Of a stretch of DNA of 5,903 nt, positions 1 to 5,848 are shown in pieces. The notes beneath the pieces were generated by a model. The model ran no database searches. It saw only the letters and a list, made by a program, of their open reading frames with translations, and was not told the origin of the DNA. This stretch comes from an uncultured Collinsella sp. (GTDB lineage: Bacteria; Actinomycetota; Coriobacteriia; Coriobacteriales; Coriobacteriaceae). A program made the position numbers and the translations under genes. The stretch lies in the NCBI GenBank assembly GCA_900551605.1, contig URWS01000102.1, forward strand, positions 1 to 5,903. Reading direction: 5' to 3'. Each line of letters opens with the position of its first letter. The stretch's first letter is position 1.

Positions 1-9
1 CGTGCATAG

Positions 10-25
10 AAGGAGGAATGGGAGG
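10..25 (+). promoter_or_regulatory. Double Shine-Dalgarno site of ppc
   Basis: Two purine-rich ribosome-binding sequences lie in tandem: AAGGAGG (10-16) and GGGAGG (20-25). The second is four bases from GTG at 30. The first ends one base before ATG at 18, or 13 bases before GTG at 30. This favours GTG as the main start, with the codons from 18 being ribosome-site sequence rather than protein. Alignment of N-termini from related species would settle it. Confidence 0.6.
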
Positions 26-29
26 AAAC

Positions 30-2843
30 GTGGCTGAGAACCTAAGCAACCAGTCTGTACCCGAAGCCGCGGCGCGCGTCGCTGCCGTGGTCAACCGCCT
101 CGTTAACCGAATCGGCTCGAATGCCGAATCCAAGGAGCGTCTCGCCGAGATCGAGATCCCCGAGGAGCTGCGCGACAATCTGGCGCTGTTCTTGCGCCTG
201 GAGCGCCGTGTGCTTAGCGAGTATGATCCCGAGATCGCGGACCTGTTCGACAAGATTTTGACAGCCGAGATTGTGGCCAACGCCGGCAACCCCGGTAGCC
301 GTGCTGCCGACGAGGCCGTCGACGAGCAGGGCGTGCCCACTGCCGACGAGCCCACCGCCGTGGCGTTTCGCGAGGTCGTCGATCTTATCGACAGCCTGCC
401 GCTCGATAAGCAGCAGGTTATCGTCCGCGCCTTTACGAGCTTCTTCCACCTGGCAAACCTGTCGGAGGAGAATTACCGTGTGGCGCAGCTGCGCGAGCGC
501 GAGGCCGGCGCATCGACTGATACCGAGGTCGATCCCGCCAACGAACTCACCGTCGCCTATCACCAGTTGGTAAACGAGATGGGTGTCGAGGGCGCCAACG
601 AGCTGCTCGGCAAGCTCGAGTTCCATCCTGTCTTTACCGCACATCCCACCGAGGCCCGTCGCAAGGCCGTCGAGGGCAAGATTCGCCGTATCTCCAACCT
701 GCTGGAGGAGCGTCCGCGTCTGGGCGGCTCCGATCTGGTGGAGAACGAGCGCCATATGCTGCAGGAGATCGACGCCCTGGTGCGTACGAGCCCCATCGCG
801 CTCAAGAAGCCCACACCGGTCGAGGAAGCCGACACCATCATCGACATCTTCGATAACACGCTGTTCGATGTCATTCCCGTTATCTATCGTCGTTTTGACG
901 ACTGGGTGCTGGGCGATAAGGCCGGTACCGTGCCGCCGCTGTGCCCGGCGTTCTTCCACCCCGGCAGCTGGATCGGCTCAGACCGCGACGGCAACCCCAA
1001 CGTTACCGCCAAGGTGAGCCGCGAGGTCGCTGCCAAGTATTTCACCCATATGGTGCTCAAGCTCGAGGACAAGTGCCGCCGCATCGGCCGCAACCTGACG
1101 CTCGAGGCCACCTACAGCAAGCCGTCTGCCGAGCTCATCAACCTGTGGAACCACCAGGTCGAGATGAGCACCCAGTACACCGCACGTGCTGAACTGATCT
1201 CCGAGCACGAGCCGCATCGCGCCGTCATGCTCGTCATGGCCGACCGTCTGAACGCCACCGTGCGTCGCATCACCGACACCATGTACCACAGCGCCGATGA
1301 GTTCCTGGATGACCTGCGTGTCGTCCAGCGCTCGCTGGCCGCCTGCGGTGCCGTCCGTGCTGCCTACGGCCCGGTCCAGACCATCATCTGGCAGGTCGAG
1401 TCCTTCGGCTTCCATATGGTCGAGATGGAGTTCCGTCAGCACTCCGTGGTGCATGCCCGCGCCCTCAAGGATATCCACGAGAACGGTATCCATGGCGACC
1501 TGCAGCCCATGACGCGCGAGGTCATCGATACCTTCCGCGCTATCGGCTCCATCCAAAAGCGTTACGGCAAGAAGATGGCGCACCGCTACATCATCTCGTT
1601 CACCAAGAGCGCCCAGCATGTGGCCGACGTCTTTGAGCTTGCCCACCTGTCCTTCGCGCACGAGGAGGATGTCCCCGAGCTCGACGTGATCCCGCTGTTC
1701 GAGCAGCTCGAGGACCTCGAGGGCTGCGTCGACGTGCTCGACCAGATGCTTACGCTGCCCGTGGTGCAAAAGCGCCTTGCCCAGACCAACCGCCGCATGG
1801 AGGTCATGCTGGGCTATTCCGATTCCTCCAAGGATGCCGGTCCTACCACGGCCATGCTCGCGCTGCACTCCGCGCAGGAGCGCATTGCCAAGTGGGCCGA
1901 GAAGAACGATATCGACCTGGTGCTCATGCACGGTCGCGGCGGTGCCGTGGGCCGTGGCGGCGGCCCGGCCAACAAGGCCGTGCTGGCGCAGCCCAAGGGT
2001 TCGGTCAACTGCTTCTTTAAGCTCACCGAGCAGGGCGAGGTCATCTTTGCCCGTTATGGCAACCGCACGCTGGCACAGCGCCATGTTGAGTCCGTTGCCG
2101 CCGCAACGCTTTTGCAGTCGGCCCCGAGTGTCGAGAAGACCAACACCGAGACCACGCGGAAGTTCTGGGACATGGCAGAGAAGCTCAACGCTGCAAGCCA
2201 CGAGCGCTATCTGGACCTGCTGAACACCGAGGACTTCACTCCGTGGTTCTCGACCGTGACGCCGCTGACCGAGGTCGGTCTGCTGCCGATCGGCTCGCGT
2301 CCCGCCAAGCGAGGCCTGGGCGCCAAGTCGCTCGACGACCTGCGTACCATTCCATGGATCTTCAGCTGGAGCCAGGCGCGCATCAATCTGGCCGCTTGGT
2401 ACGGCCTGGGCACCGCCTGCGAGCAGTTTGGCGATTTGGACCAGCTTAAGGCTGCCTACCAGGAGTGGCCGTTCTTCCGCACCTTTATCGACAACATCGA
2501 GATGTCGATCGCTAAGACCGATCAGCGCATCGCCAAGATGTATCTGCACCTGGGCGATCGCCAGGATCTGTCCGAGAAGGTCTTTACCGAGATGCAGCTC
2601 ACGCGTAAGTGGGTCCTTGCCATCGTCGGTGACGAGTGGCCGCTGCAGCGTCGTCGCGTGCTCGGCTGCGCCGTTCGCGTGCGCAACCCCTACGTCGACG
2701 CTCTGTCCATCGCCCAGGTCCGCGCCCTTCGCGAGGTGCGTATGAACCAGGACGAGATGGCCGAGGAGAAGAAGGCCGAGTACATGAGCCTGATTCTTTC
2801 GACTGTGACCGGCGTCTCGGCAGGTTTGCAGAACACGGGGTAA
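30..2843 (+). CDS. ppc: Phosphoenolpyruvate carboxylase (PEPC)
   Basis: Cytosolic enzyme that carboxylates phosphoenolpyruvate with bicarbonate to oxaloacetate and phosphate, refilling the C4-acid pool. Counted from an upstream ATG at 18, the family motifs occur in order: TAHPTE at residues 207-212 (catalytic His209), GSDRDGNPNVT at 320-330, GYSDSSKDAG near 599-608 (Lys605; often SGKD or SNKD elsewhere), HGRGGAVGRGGG at 638-649 (catalytic and phosphate-binding arginines), IGSRPAKR at 758-765, and the C-terminal QNTG at 938-941. The Lys in MSIAKTD and the terminal Asn match positions that bind the feedback inhibitor aspartate in E. coli PEPC, so aspartate inhibition is plausible. About 937-941 residues is normal for a bacterial PEPC and the gene is intact. 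I chose GTG at 30, four bases after GGGAGG; ATG at 18 lies one base after AAGGAGG, too close for that full site, though a shorter AGGA could serve it. The family assignment is essentially certain; only the start is open. Confidence 0.97.
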   Translation: MAENLSNQSVPEAAARVAAVVNRLVNRIGSNAESKERLAEIEIPEELRDNLALFLRLERRVLSEYDPEIADLFDKILTAEIVANAGNPGSRAADEAVDEQGVPTADEPTAVAFREVVDLIDSLPLDKQQVIVRAFTSFFHLANLSEENYRVAQLREREAGASTDTEVDPANELTVAYHQLVNEMGVEGANELLGKLEFHPVFTAHPTEARRKAVEGKIRRISNLLEERPRLGGSDLVENERHMLQEIDALVRTSPIALKKPTPVEEADTIIDIFDNTLFDVIPVIYRRFDDWVLGDKAGTVPPLCPAFFHPGSWIGSDRDGNPNVTAKVSREVAAKYFTHMVLKLEDKCRRIGRNLTLEATYSKPSAELINLWNHQVEMSTQYTARAELISEHEPHRAVMLVMADRLNATVRRITDTMYHSADEFLDDLRVVQRSLAACGAVRAAYGPVQTIIWQVESFGFHMVEMEFRQHSVVHARALKDIHENGIHGDLQPMTREVIDTFRAIGSIQKRYGKKMAHRYIISFTKSAQHVADVFELAHLSFAHEEDVPELDVIPLFEQLEDLEGCVDVLDQMLTLPVVQKRLAQTNRRMEVMLGYSDSSKDAGPTTAMLALHSAQERIAKWAEKNDIDLVLMHGRGGAVGRGGGPANKAVLAQPKGSVNCFFKLTEQGEVIFARYGNRTLAQRHVESVAAATLLQSAPSVEKTNTETTRKFWDMAEKLNAASHERYLDLLNTEDFTPWFSTVTPLTEVGLLPIGSRPAKRGLGAKSLDDLRTIPWIFSWSQARINLAAWYGLGTACEQFGDLDQLKAAYQEWPFFRTFIDNIEMSIAKTDQRIAKMYLHLGDRQDLSEKVFTEMQLTRKWVLAIVGDEWPLQRRRVLGCAVRVRNPYVDALSIAQVRALREVRMNQDEMAEEKKAEYMSLILSTVTGVSAGLQNTG

Positions 2844-2864
2844 TCGATAGCCCTGTAGTCGTCC

Positions 2865-2991
2865 GGGCCCGCCATTAGTTTACTTTTAGGCACGTCCTCG
2901 GACATGCAAGAAGCCCTCGCTGCGCACTTCGTGCGGCGAGGGCTTCTTGCGTCCTGCGGAGTGTGCCTAAAAGTAAACTAATGGCGGGCCC
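2865..2991. repeat. 127-bp nested palindrome with perfect 29-bp arms
   Basis: The left arm (2865-2893, beginning GGGCCCGCCATTAG and ending TTTTAGGCAC) is the exact reverse complement of the right arm (2963-2991). The 69 bases between them contain a second palindrome (2906-2950). Further weak symmetry continues outside the arms: TCGT lies just left of the left arm and its complement ACGA just right of the right arm. The whole could fold as one long hairpin or cruciform. It starts 21 bases after the ppc stop codon. Arms this perfect in noncoding DNA suggest a dispersed palindromic element (MITE- or BIME-like) or recent gene conversion between arms, rather than an ordinary terminator. Whether other copies exist cannot be seen here, and no transposase is present. 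Confidence 0.85.
2906..2950. terminator. Probable bidirectional terminator after ppc
   Basis: A 15-bp perfect stem pairs GCAAGAAGCCCTCGC (2906-2920) with 2936-2950. After a two-base bulge (TG, 2921-2922), a 5-bp upper stem CGCAC/GTGCG closes on the triloop TTC (2928-2930). The AAGAAG side and the CTTCTT side give a pyrimidine-rich 3' edge in both directions, as in two-way terminators. There is no long run of T after the stem, so termination efficiency is uncertain. It lies about 63 bases after the ppc stop and inside the larger palindrome; it is the natural end for the ppc transcript. Confidence 0.65.
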
Positions 2992-3433
2992 TACGATGTC
3001 CGGTCTTCTGCGGATTACGGGCTGAAGAAATATAGCGCGCTTCGCGCGTTTGGAAAGGGCTTCGTGCTGCGGAATGCATTCAGAGGGAAACCCATCGGGT
3101 CCTTTCGTCCTCGGTTTACGGCGGATCAGCCGCTGGGTGAGGGTGGTGCTTGGGGCGACGTGCAAAAAACGGAGTTTTCAGCAGCTAAAGATTGATGCAT
3201 AAGGCTGTGGGTGACGTTCGCGGCCCTTGTTGATGCTTTTGCACGACGATTGGGCTTTGGCGACGATCATATATGGCTGGTTTCTCGCCGCATGCTATCC
3301 AGATGGGTCGAGCCATGAGGACTATCTACTTTTCGAAAGACTTTTGGCACCAAAATCTTATCCCGCGATGCTGAATACTCGCAAAAATGCACGCTCCGGA
3401 GGGTACCACCCTGTTACGGCTAGAAATCTATGC
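2992..3433. other. Gene-free spacer, no convincing gene
   Basis: No open frame here has both a ribosome site and recognisable protein features. Small hairpins are visible: CGCGC-TTC-GCGCG (3036-3048), ACCC-ATC-GGGT (3090-3100), and AAAAC-GGA-GTTTT (3166-3178). The 9-mer CGTCCTCGG of the ppc-side palindrome recurs at 3106-3114. From about 3230 the base composition becomes noticeably richer in A/T than the flanking genes. The stretch may be a remnant of decayed or mobile sequence, or contain an unrecognised small RNA; nothing in it lets me choose. Confidence 0.5.
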
Positions 3434-3474
3434 GCCATTTTATGCAATTAATTAACGCATTTATGCAAAATGGC
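3434..3474. promoter_or_regulatory. AT-rich operator-like repeat cluster upstream of larA
   Basis: Inverted arms GCCATTTT (3434-3441) and AAAATGGC (3467-3474) enclose two direct copies of TTTATGCAA (3439-3447 and 3460-3468) whose starts are 21 bases apart, two DNA helical turns. At the centre is the 8-bp palindrome TTAATTAA (3448-3455). Phased repeats of this type commonly bind a dimeric regulator or RNA polymerase accessory factor. The cluster is about 230 bases from the larA start and is the most AT-rich patch in the window. I could not assign convincing -35 and -10 boxes, so the promoter role is inferred. Confidence 0.4.
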
Positions 3475-3526
3475 TTACGTGCGTACGTATCGGGCTAGAT
3501 GTTTGCCTCGGCGTTGCGTAAATCAT

Positions 3527-3550
3527 CCTGTCTATAGTGTCTTTGACAGG
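3527..3550 (+). other. Hairpin stacked on the larA-upstream terminator
   Basis: CCTGTC (3527-3532) pairs perfectly with GACAGG (3545-3550) across a 12-base loop, and its 3' foot abuts the next stem at 3551. The loop starts with TATAGT (3533-3538), which resembles a -10 box, but no suitable -35 is found 16-18 bases upstream. It could be part of a structured leader RNA or a DNA operator; a stem this short could also be chance. Confidence 0.35.
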
Positions 3551-3589
3551 CGGCTGCGGTCCCGTTTGGGGTCGCGGCCGTTTTGTTGT
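3551..3589 (+). terminator. Intrinsic terminator or attenuator upstream of larA
   Basis: A 13-bp stem pairs CGGCTGCGGTCCC (3551-3563) with 3568-3580 across the four-base loop GTTT; ten pairs are Watson-Crick and three are G-U. It runs directly into TTTTGTTGT (3581-3589), giving the classical hairpin plus T-tract of a factor-independent terminator on the + strand. The G-U pairs make it a better RNA hairpin on the + strand than on the - strand. It lies 117 bases before larA. Since ppc already has a hairpin at 2906-2950, this site implies either a separate short transcript ending here or premature termination in the larA leader. Confidence 0.65.
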
Positions 3590-3685
3590 GGGTCAAATAT
3601 GAACGTTGTGTTAATGAGTCGGTGGACGGTGGTGTTTTTCGGTGAGCGGCGTATCCTTCCAACGGTTTATCTAGTGTGTCAGTTG

Positions 3686-3697
3686 AAAGGAAGAGGG
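3686..3697 (+). promoter_or_regulatory. Ribosome-binding region of larA (TTG start)
   Basis: The purine run AAAGGAAGAGGG ends nine bases before TTG at 3707. GAGG (3693-3696) gives a workable spacing of ten bases, while AAGGA lies about 15 bases away. No in-frame ATG lies near; the ATG at 3715 is out of frame. The site supports initiation at TTG, which also fits the protein numbering. Confidence 0.5.
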
Positions 3698-3706
3698 CGC
3701 TCGTCA

Positions 3707-4984
3707 TTGTTTGAATGTGAACTGCCGTTTGACCACAAGACGTTGCATCTGGAGCTCGAGGATAAGAACTTCGCGGGTGTGATGGAAGGTCATCAAAACG
3801 AGTTTAAGACTACAAAATCACAGGAAGAGCTGGTAGAGGAGTCACTTGCCAACCCTTATGGTTCGCCTTCGCTCGAGGAGCTTTGCGCTGGCAAGAAGGA
3901 TATCGTCATTATTAGCTCCGATCATACGCGCCCCGTTCCCTCGCGTGTGACGATGCCTATTCTGCTGCATCACATCCATTCCGCTGCGCCCGAGGCTCGA
4001 GTGCGTATTTTGGTTGCTACGGGTATGCATCGTCCGTCGACGCACGAGGAGCTCGTCAACAAGTATGGCGAGGAGATCGTTGCCAACGAGGAAATCGTTA
4101 TGCACGTCGCGACTGACGACAGCATGATGAAAAAGATCGGCACCCTGCCTTCTGGTGGCGAGTGCATCATCAACAAGATTGCCGCCGATTGCGATCTGCT
4201 GCTTGCCGAGGGCTTTATTGAGCCGCACTTCTTTGCCGGTTTCTCTGGTAGCCGCAAGTCCGTCCTGCCTGGCATCGCCAGCTACAAGACCATCATGTAC
4301 AACCACAACGGTCAGTTTGTGAACGATCCCCATTCGCGTGCCGGCAACCTGTGCCACAACCACGTGAGCGAGGACATGTTTGCTGCCGCCGAGATGGCTC
4401 ACCTTGCCTTTGTGCTTAACGTGGTGCTCAACGGCAAGCACGAGGTCATCGGCTCCTTTGCCGGCGACATCCACAAGGCGCACGAGGCCGGCTGTGAGTT
4501 CGTGAAGAGCCTTGCCGGCGTTGAGCCCGTTGAGTGCGAGATTGCCATCACCACCAACGGCGGCTACCCGCTCGACCAGAACATCTACCAGGCCGTGAAG
4601 GGCATGTGCTCTGCCGAGGCTACGCTTCCCGAGGGCGGTGTAATTATCGACGTCGCCGGCTGTGCCGACGGTCACGGTGGCGAGGGCTTCTATCACAACA
4701 TCGCCGACAATGATCCGGCAGAGTTTGAGCGCGCCTGCATCGACCGTCCTAAGGACGAGACCCTGCCCGACCAGTGGACGAGCCAGATCTTTGCCCGCAT
4801 CCTGGCGCATCACCCTGTGATCATGGTTACCGACCTGTGCGATCACCAGATGATCAAGGATATGCACATGACGCCGGTCAACACTCTCGATGAGGCGCTC
4901 AAGCTCGCCTTTGAGATGAAGGGTGCCGATGCCAAGGTGGCCGTCATTCCCGATGGCCTGGGCGTTGTCGTCGCTCAGCACTAG
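3707..4984 (+). CDS. larA: Nickel-pincer lactate racemase LarA
   Basis: Interconverts D- and L-lactate in the cytosol using a nickel pincer nucleotide (NPN) covalently attached to a lysine. From TTG at 3707 the protein is 425 residues, against about 424 for L. plantarum LarA, and the functional residues keep identical numbers: Arg75 in SSDHTRPVPS, proton-transfer His108 (ATGMHRPSTHEEL) and His174 (EPHFFAGF), NPN-bearing Lys184 (GFSGSRKSVLPG), nickel ligand His200 (MYNHNG), and substrate-contacting Tyr294, Gln295 and Lys298 (QNIYQAVKG). Position 182 is Ser where the L. plantarum sequence, as I recall it, has Gly. The open frame extends back to 3470, but that part crosses the terminator hairpin and looks noncoding. 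The protein should be active if NPN is made; LarB, LarC and LarE, which build NPN from a nicotinate precursor, are not encoded here. A MIP channel gene follows after 49 bases. Family assignment is very secure; lactate as substrate is likely given the near-identity of the active site. Confidence 0.95.
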   Translation: MFECELPFDHKTLHLELEDKNFAGVMEGHQNEFKTTKSQEELVEESLANPYGSPSLEELCAGKKDIVIISSDHTRPVPSRVTMPILLHHIHSAAPEARVRILVATGMHRPSTHEELVNKYGEEIVANEEIVMHVATDDSMMKKIGTLPSGGECIINKIAADCDLLLAEGFIEPHFFAGFSGSRKSVLPGIASYKTIMYNHNGQFVNDPHSRAGNLCHNHVSEDMFAAAEMAHLAFVLNVVLNGKHEVIGSFAGDIHKAHEAGCEFVKSLAGVEPVECEIAITTNGGYPLDQNIYQAVKGMCSAEATLPEGGVIIDVAGCADGHGGEGFYHNIADNDPAEFERACIDRPKDETLPDQWTSQIFARILAHHPVIMVTDLCDHQMIKDMHMTPVNTLDEALKLAFEMKGADAKVAVIPDGLGVVVAQH

Positions 4985-4993
4985 TACGCGGCC

Positions 4994-5008
4994 TAAACGA
5001 ATCGTTTA
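4994..5008. promoter_or_regulatory. 15-bp palindrome between larA and channel gene
   Basis: TAAACGA-A-TCGTTTA is a perfect inverted repeat around one central base, 9 bases after the larA stop and 25 before the channel start. Its size and symmetry suit a repressor or activator half-site pair, and TTTATA overlaps its right edge as a possible weak -10. No T-tract follows, so it is not a terminator. A role in separate control of the channel gene is only a possibility. Confidence 0.35.
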
Positions 5009-5033
5009 TAACCGACAAGAAAGATAAGGTTTT

Positions 5034-5765
5034 ATGCTTACCAAACTCCTCTGCGAATTCGGCGCAACGGCCCTCATGATCATCTTTGGCGTGGGCGTGC
5101 ACTGCGATACCGTGCTCAAGGGCACCAAGTATCAGGGCTCCGGCCACATGTTTGCCATCACCACCTGGTCTTTTGGCATCTCGGTCTGCCTGTTTGTCTT
5201 TGGCGGCGCCGTGTGCATGAACCCCGCCATGGTGCTTGCCCAGTGTATCGTAGGCCTGGTGCCGTGGAGCAGCTGCATCCCCTTCATGATTGCCGATATG
5301 CTCGGCGGCTTTGTGGGCGCCGTAATCGCTTGGTTGATGTATGCCGATGAGTTCAAGGCTTCCGAGGGCGTCGTCGACCCCATTGCTCAGCGCAACATCT
5401 TCTCGACCAACCCAACCACCGAGGGCACGAACTATGCTCGCAACTTCTTCTGCGAGGCTATCTGCACCTTTGTGTTCATCAGCGCCATCCTTGCCGCTGC
5501 TAGCCGCGCTGGCGAGAACGTTTTGATGCTCGCCATCTGCGTTGGCCTGATCGTTTGGGCCGTTGGCATGGGCATGGGCGGCATCACCGGCTTCGCCATG
5601 AACCAAGCCCGTGACCTTGGTCCTCGCATGGCCTATCAGGTGCTGCCGATCAAGAACAAGGCTGACAACAACTGGAAGTACGGCCTGCTTGTTCCTGGCA
5701 TCGCACCGTTTATCGGTGCCGCTTTGGCCGCGCTGTTTGTGCACGGTTTCTTGGGTATGTTCTAG
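5034..5765 (+). CDS. MIP-family channel, GlpF/LarD-like, probable lactic acid facilitator
   Basis: A 243-residue inner-membrane channel of the major intrinsic protein (aquaporin/aquaglyceroporin) family. Six hydrophobic segments lie near residues 5-22, 38-57, 81-103, 136-156, 163-183 and 220-241, with two re-entrant loops. The first loop keeps NPA (63-65, followed by MV); the second is NQARDLGPR (190-198), with Gln191 replacing the usual Pro and Arg193 matching the selectivity-filter Arg206 of E. coli GlpF. Trp45 probably matches GlpF Trp48. The residue two before the first NPA is Cys61, where GlpF has His. AAGG (5026-5029) lies four bases before the ATG. Placement 49 bases after larA matches the link between larA and the lactic acid channel gene larD in L. 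plantarum, so I infer passive transport of undissociated lactic acid. Glycerol, water or another small solute cannot be excluded. The family is certain; the substrate is inferred from context. Confidence 0.9.
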   Translation: MLTKLLCEFGATALMIIFGVGVHCDTVLKGTKYQGSGHMFAITTWSFGISVCLFVFGGAVCMNPAMVLAQCIVGLVPWSSCIPFMIADMLGGFVGAVIAWLMYADEFKASEGVVDPIAQRNIFSTNPTTEGTNYARNFFCEAICTFVFISAILAAASRAGENVLMLAICVGLIVWAVGMGMGGITGFAMNQARDLGPRMAYQVLPIKNKADNNWKYGLLVPGIAPFIGAALAALFVHGFLGMF

Positions 5766-5785
5766 TCCAAGACTACATAGTGGTC

Positions 5786-5814
5786 CGCTGGCCGCATGGG
5801 GTAACTTCCCAGCG
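5786..5814 (+). other. Small hairpin after the channel gene
   Basis: CGCTGG (5786-5791) pairs with CCAGCG (5809-5814); alternatively TGGG (5797-5800) pairs with CCCA (5808-5811). It lies 21 bases after the stop codon and no T-tract follows, so it may protect the transcript 3' end rather than terminate transcription. Low significance. Confidence 0.3.
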
Positions 5815-5848
5815 CGTCCTCGGACATGAAAGAACCCCCGCTGCACAC
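5815..5848 (+). terminator. Left half of a terminator interrupted by an IS end
   Basis: CGTCCTCGGACATG (5815-5828) is identical to 2893-2906 at the ppc-side terminator. It is followed by AAGAACCCCCGCTGCACAC, close to AAGAAGCCCTCGCTGCGCAC at 2908-2927. In the intact copy the final CAC is the last paired triplet before the TTC loop. Here the sequence switches at exactly that point (5848/5849) to an IS terminal repeat, so the right arm of the hairpin is missing from its expected place. The channel gene has therefore probably lost its original terminator, unless the IS supplies one. Confidence 0.6.

Noticed and set aside
978..2549. Long open frame on the - strand inside ppc (523 codons)
   Set aside because: It is antisense to an intact PEPC and its low-complexity composition (rich in V, L, G, H, D, Q) is what GC-rich coding DNA gives in an antisense frame; no motif is recognisable.
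2875..3165. 96-codon open frame on the - strand through the palindrome
   Set aside because: About a third of it translates the nested inverted repeat; arginine-rich composition and lack of a start signal indicate a chance frame.
3227..3451. 74-codon open frame on the + strand in the spacer
   Set aside because: No ribosome site precedes the ATG, the peptide shows no known motif, and it ends inside the repeat cluster. It could only be revived by conservation in relatives.
3543..3548. TTGACA as a -35 promoter box for larA
   Set aside because: The hexamer is perfect, but the position 16-18 bases downstream is inside the GC-rich terminator stem and has no -10-like sequence.
3527..3589. Nickel/cobalt (NiCo) riboswitch controlling a nickel enzyme
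   Set aside because: Attractive because LarA needs nickel, but only two simple stems are visible and I cannot show the four-way junction and conserved loops of that class. An Rfam search would decide it.
3470..3706. N-terminal extension of LarA from ATG at 3470
   Set aside because: LarA homology begins just after TTG 3707, and the upstream codons run through a terminator hairpin and encode an arginine/cysteine-rich peptide not found in the family as I know it.
3842..4981. Long open frame on the - strand inside larA
   Set aside because: Antisense shadow of the conserved LarA reading frame, with no recognisable domain.
30..5765. ppc, larA and the channel as one functional operon
   Set aside because: Two terminator-like hairpins and about 860 bases separate ppc from larA, so shared transcription is unlikely.
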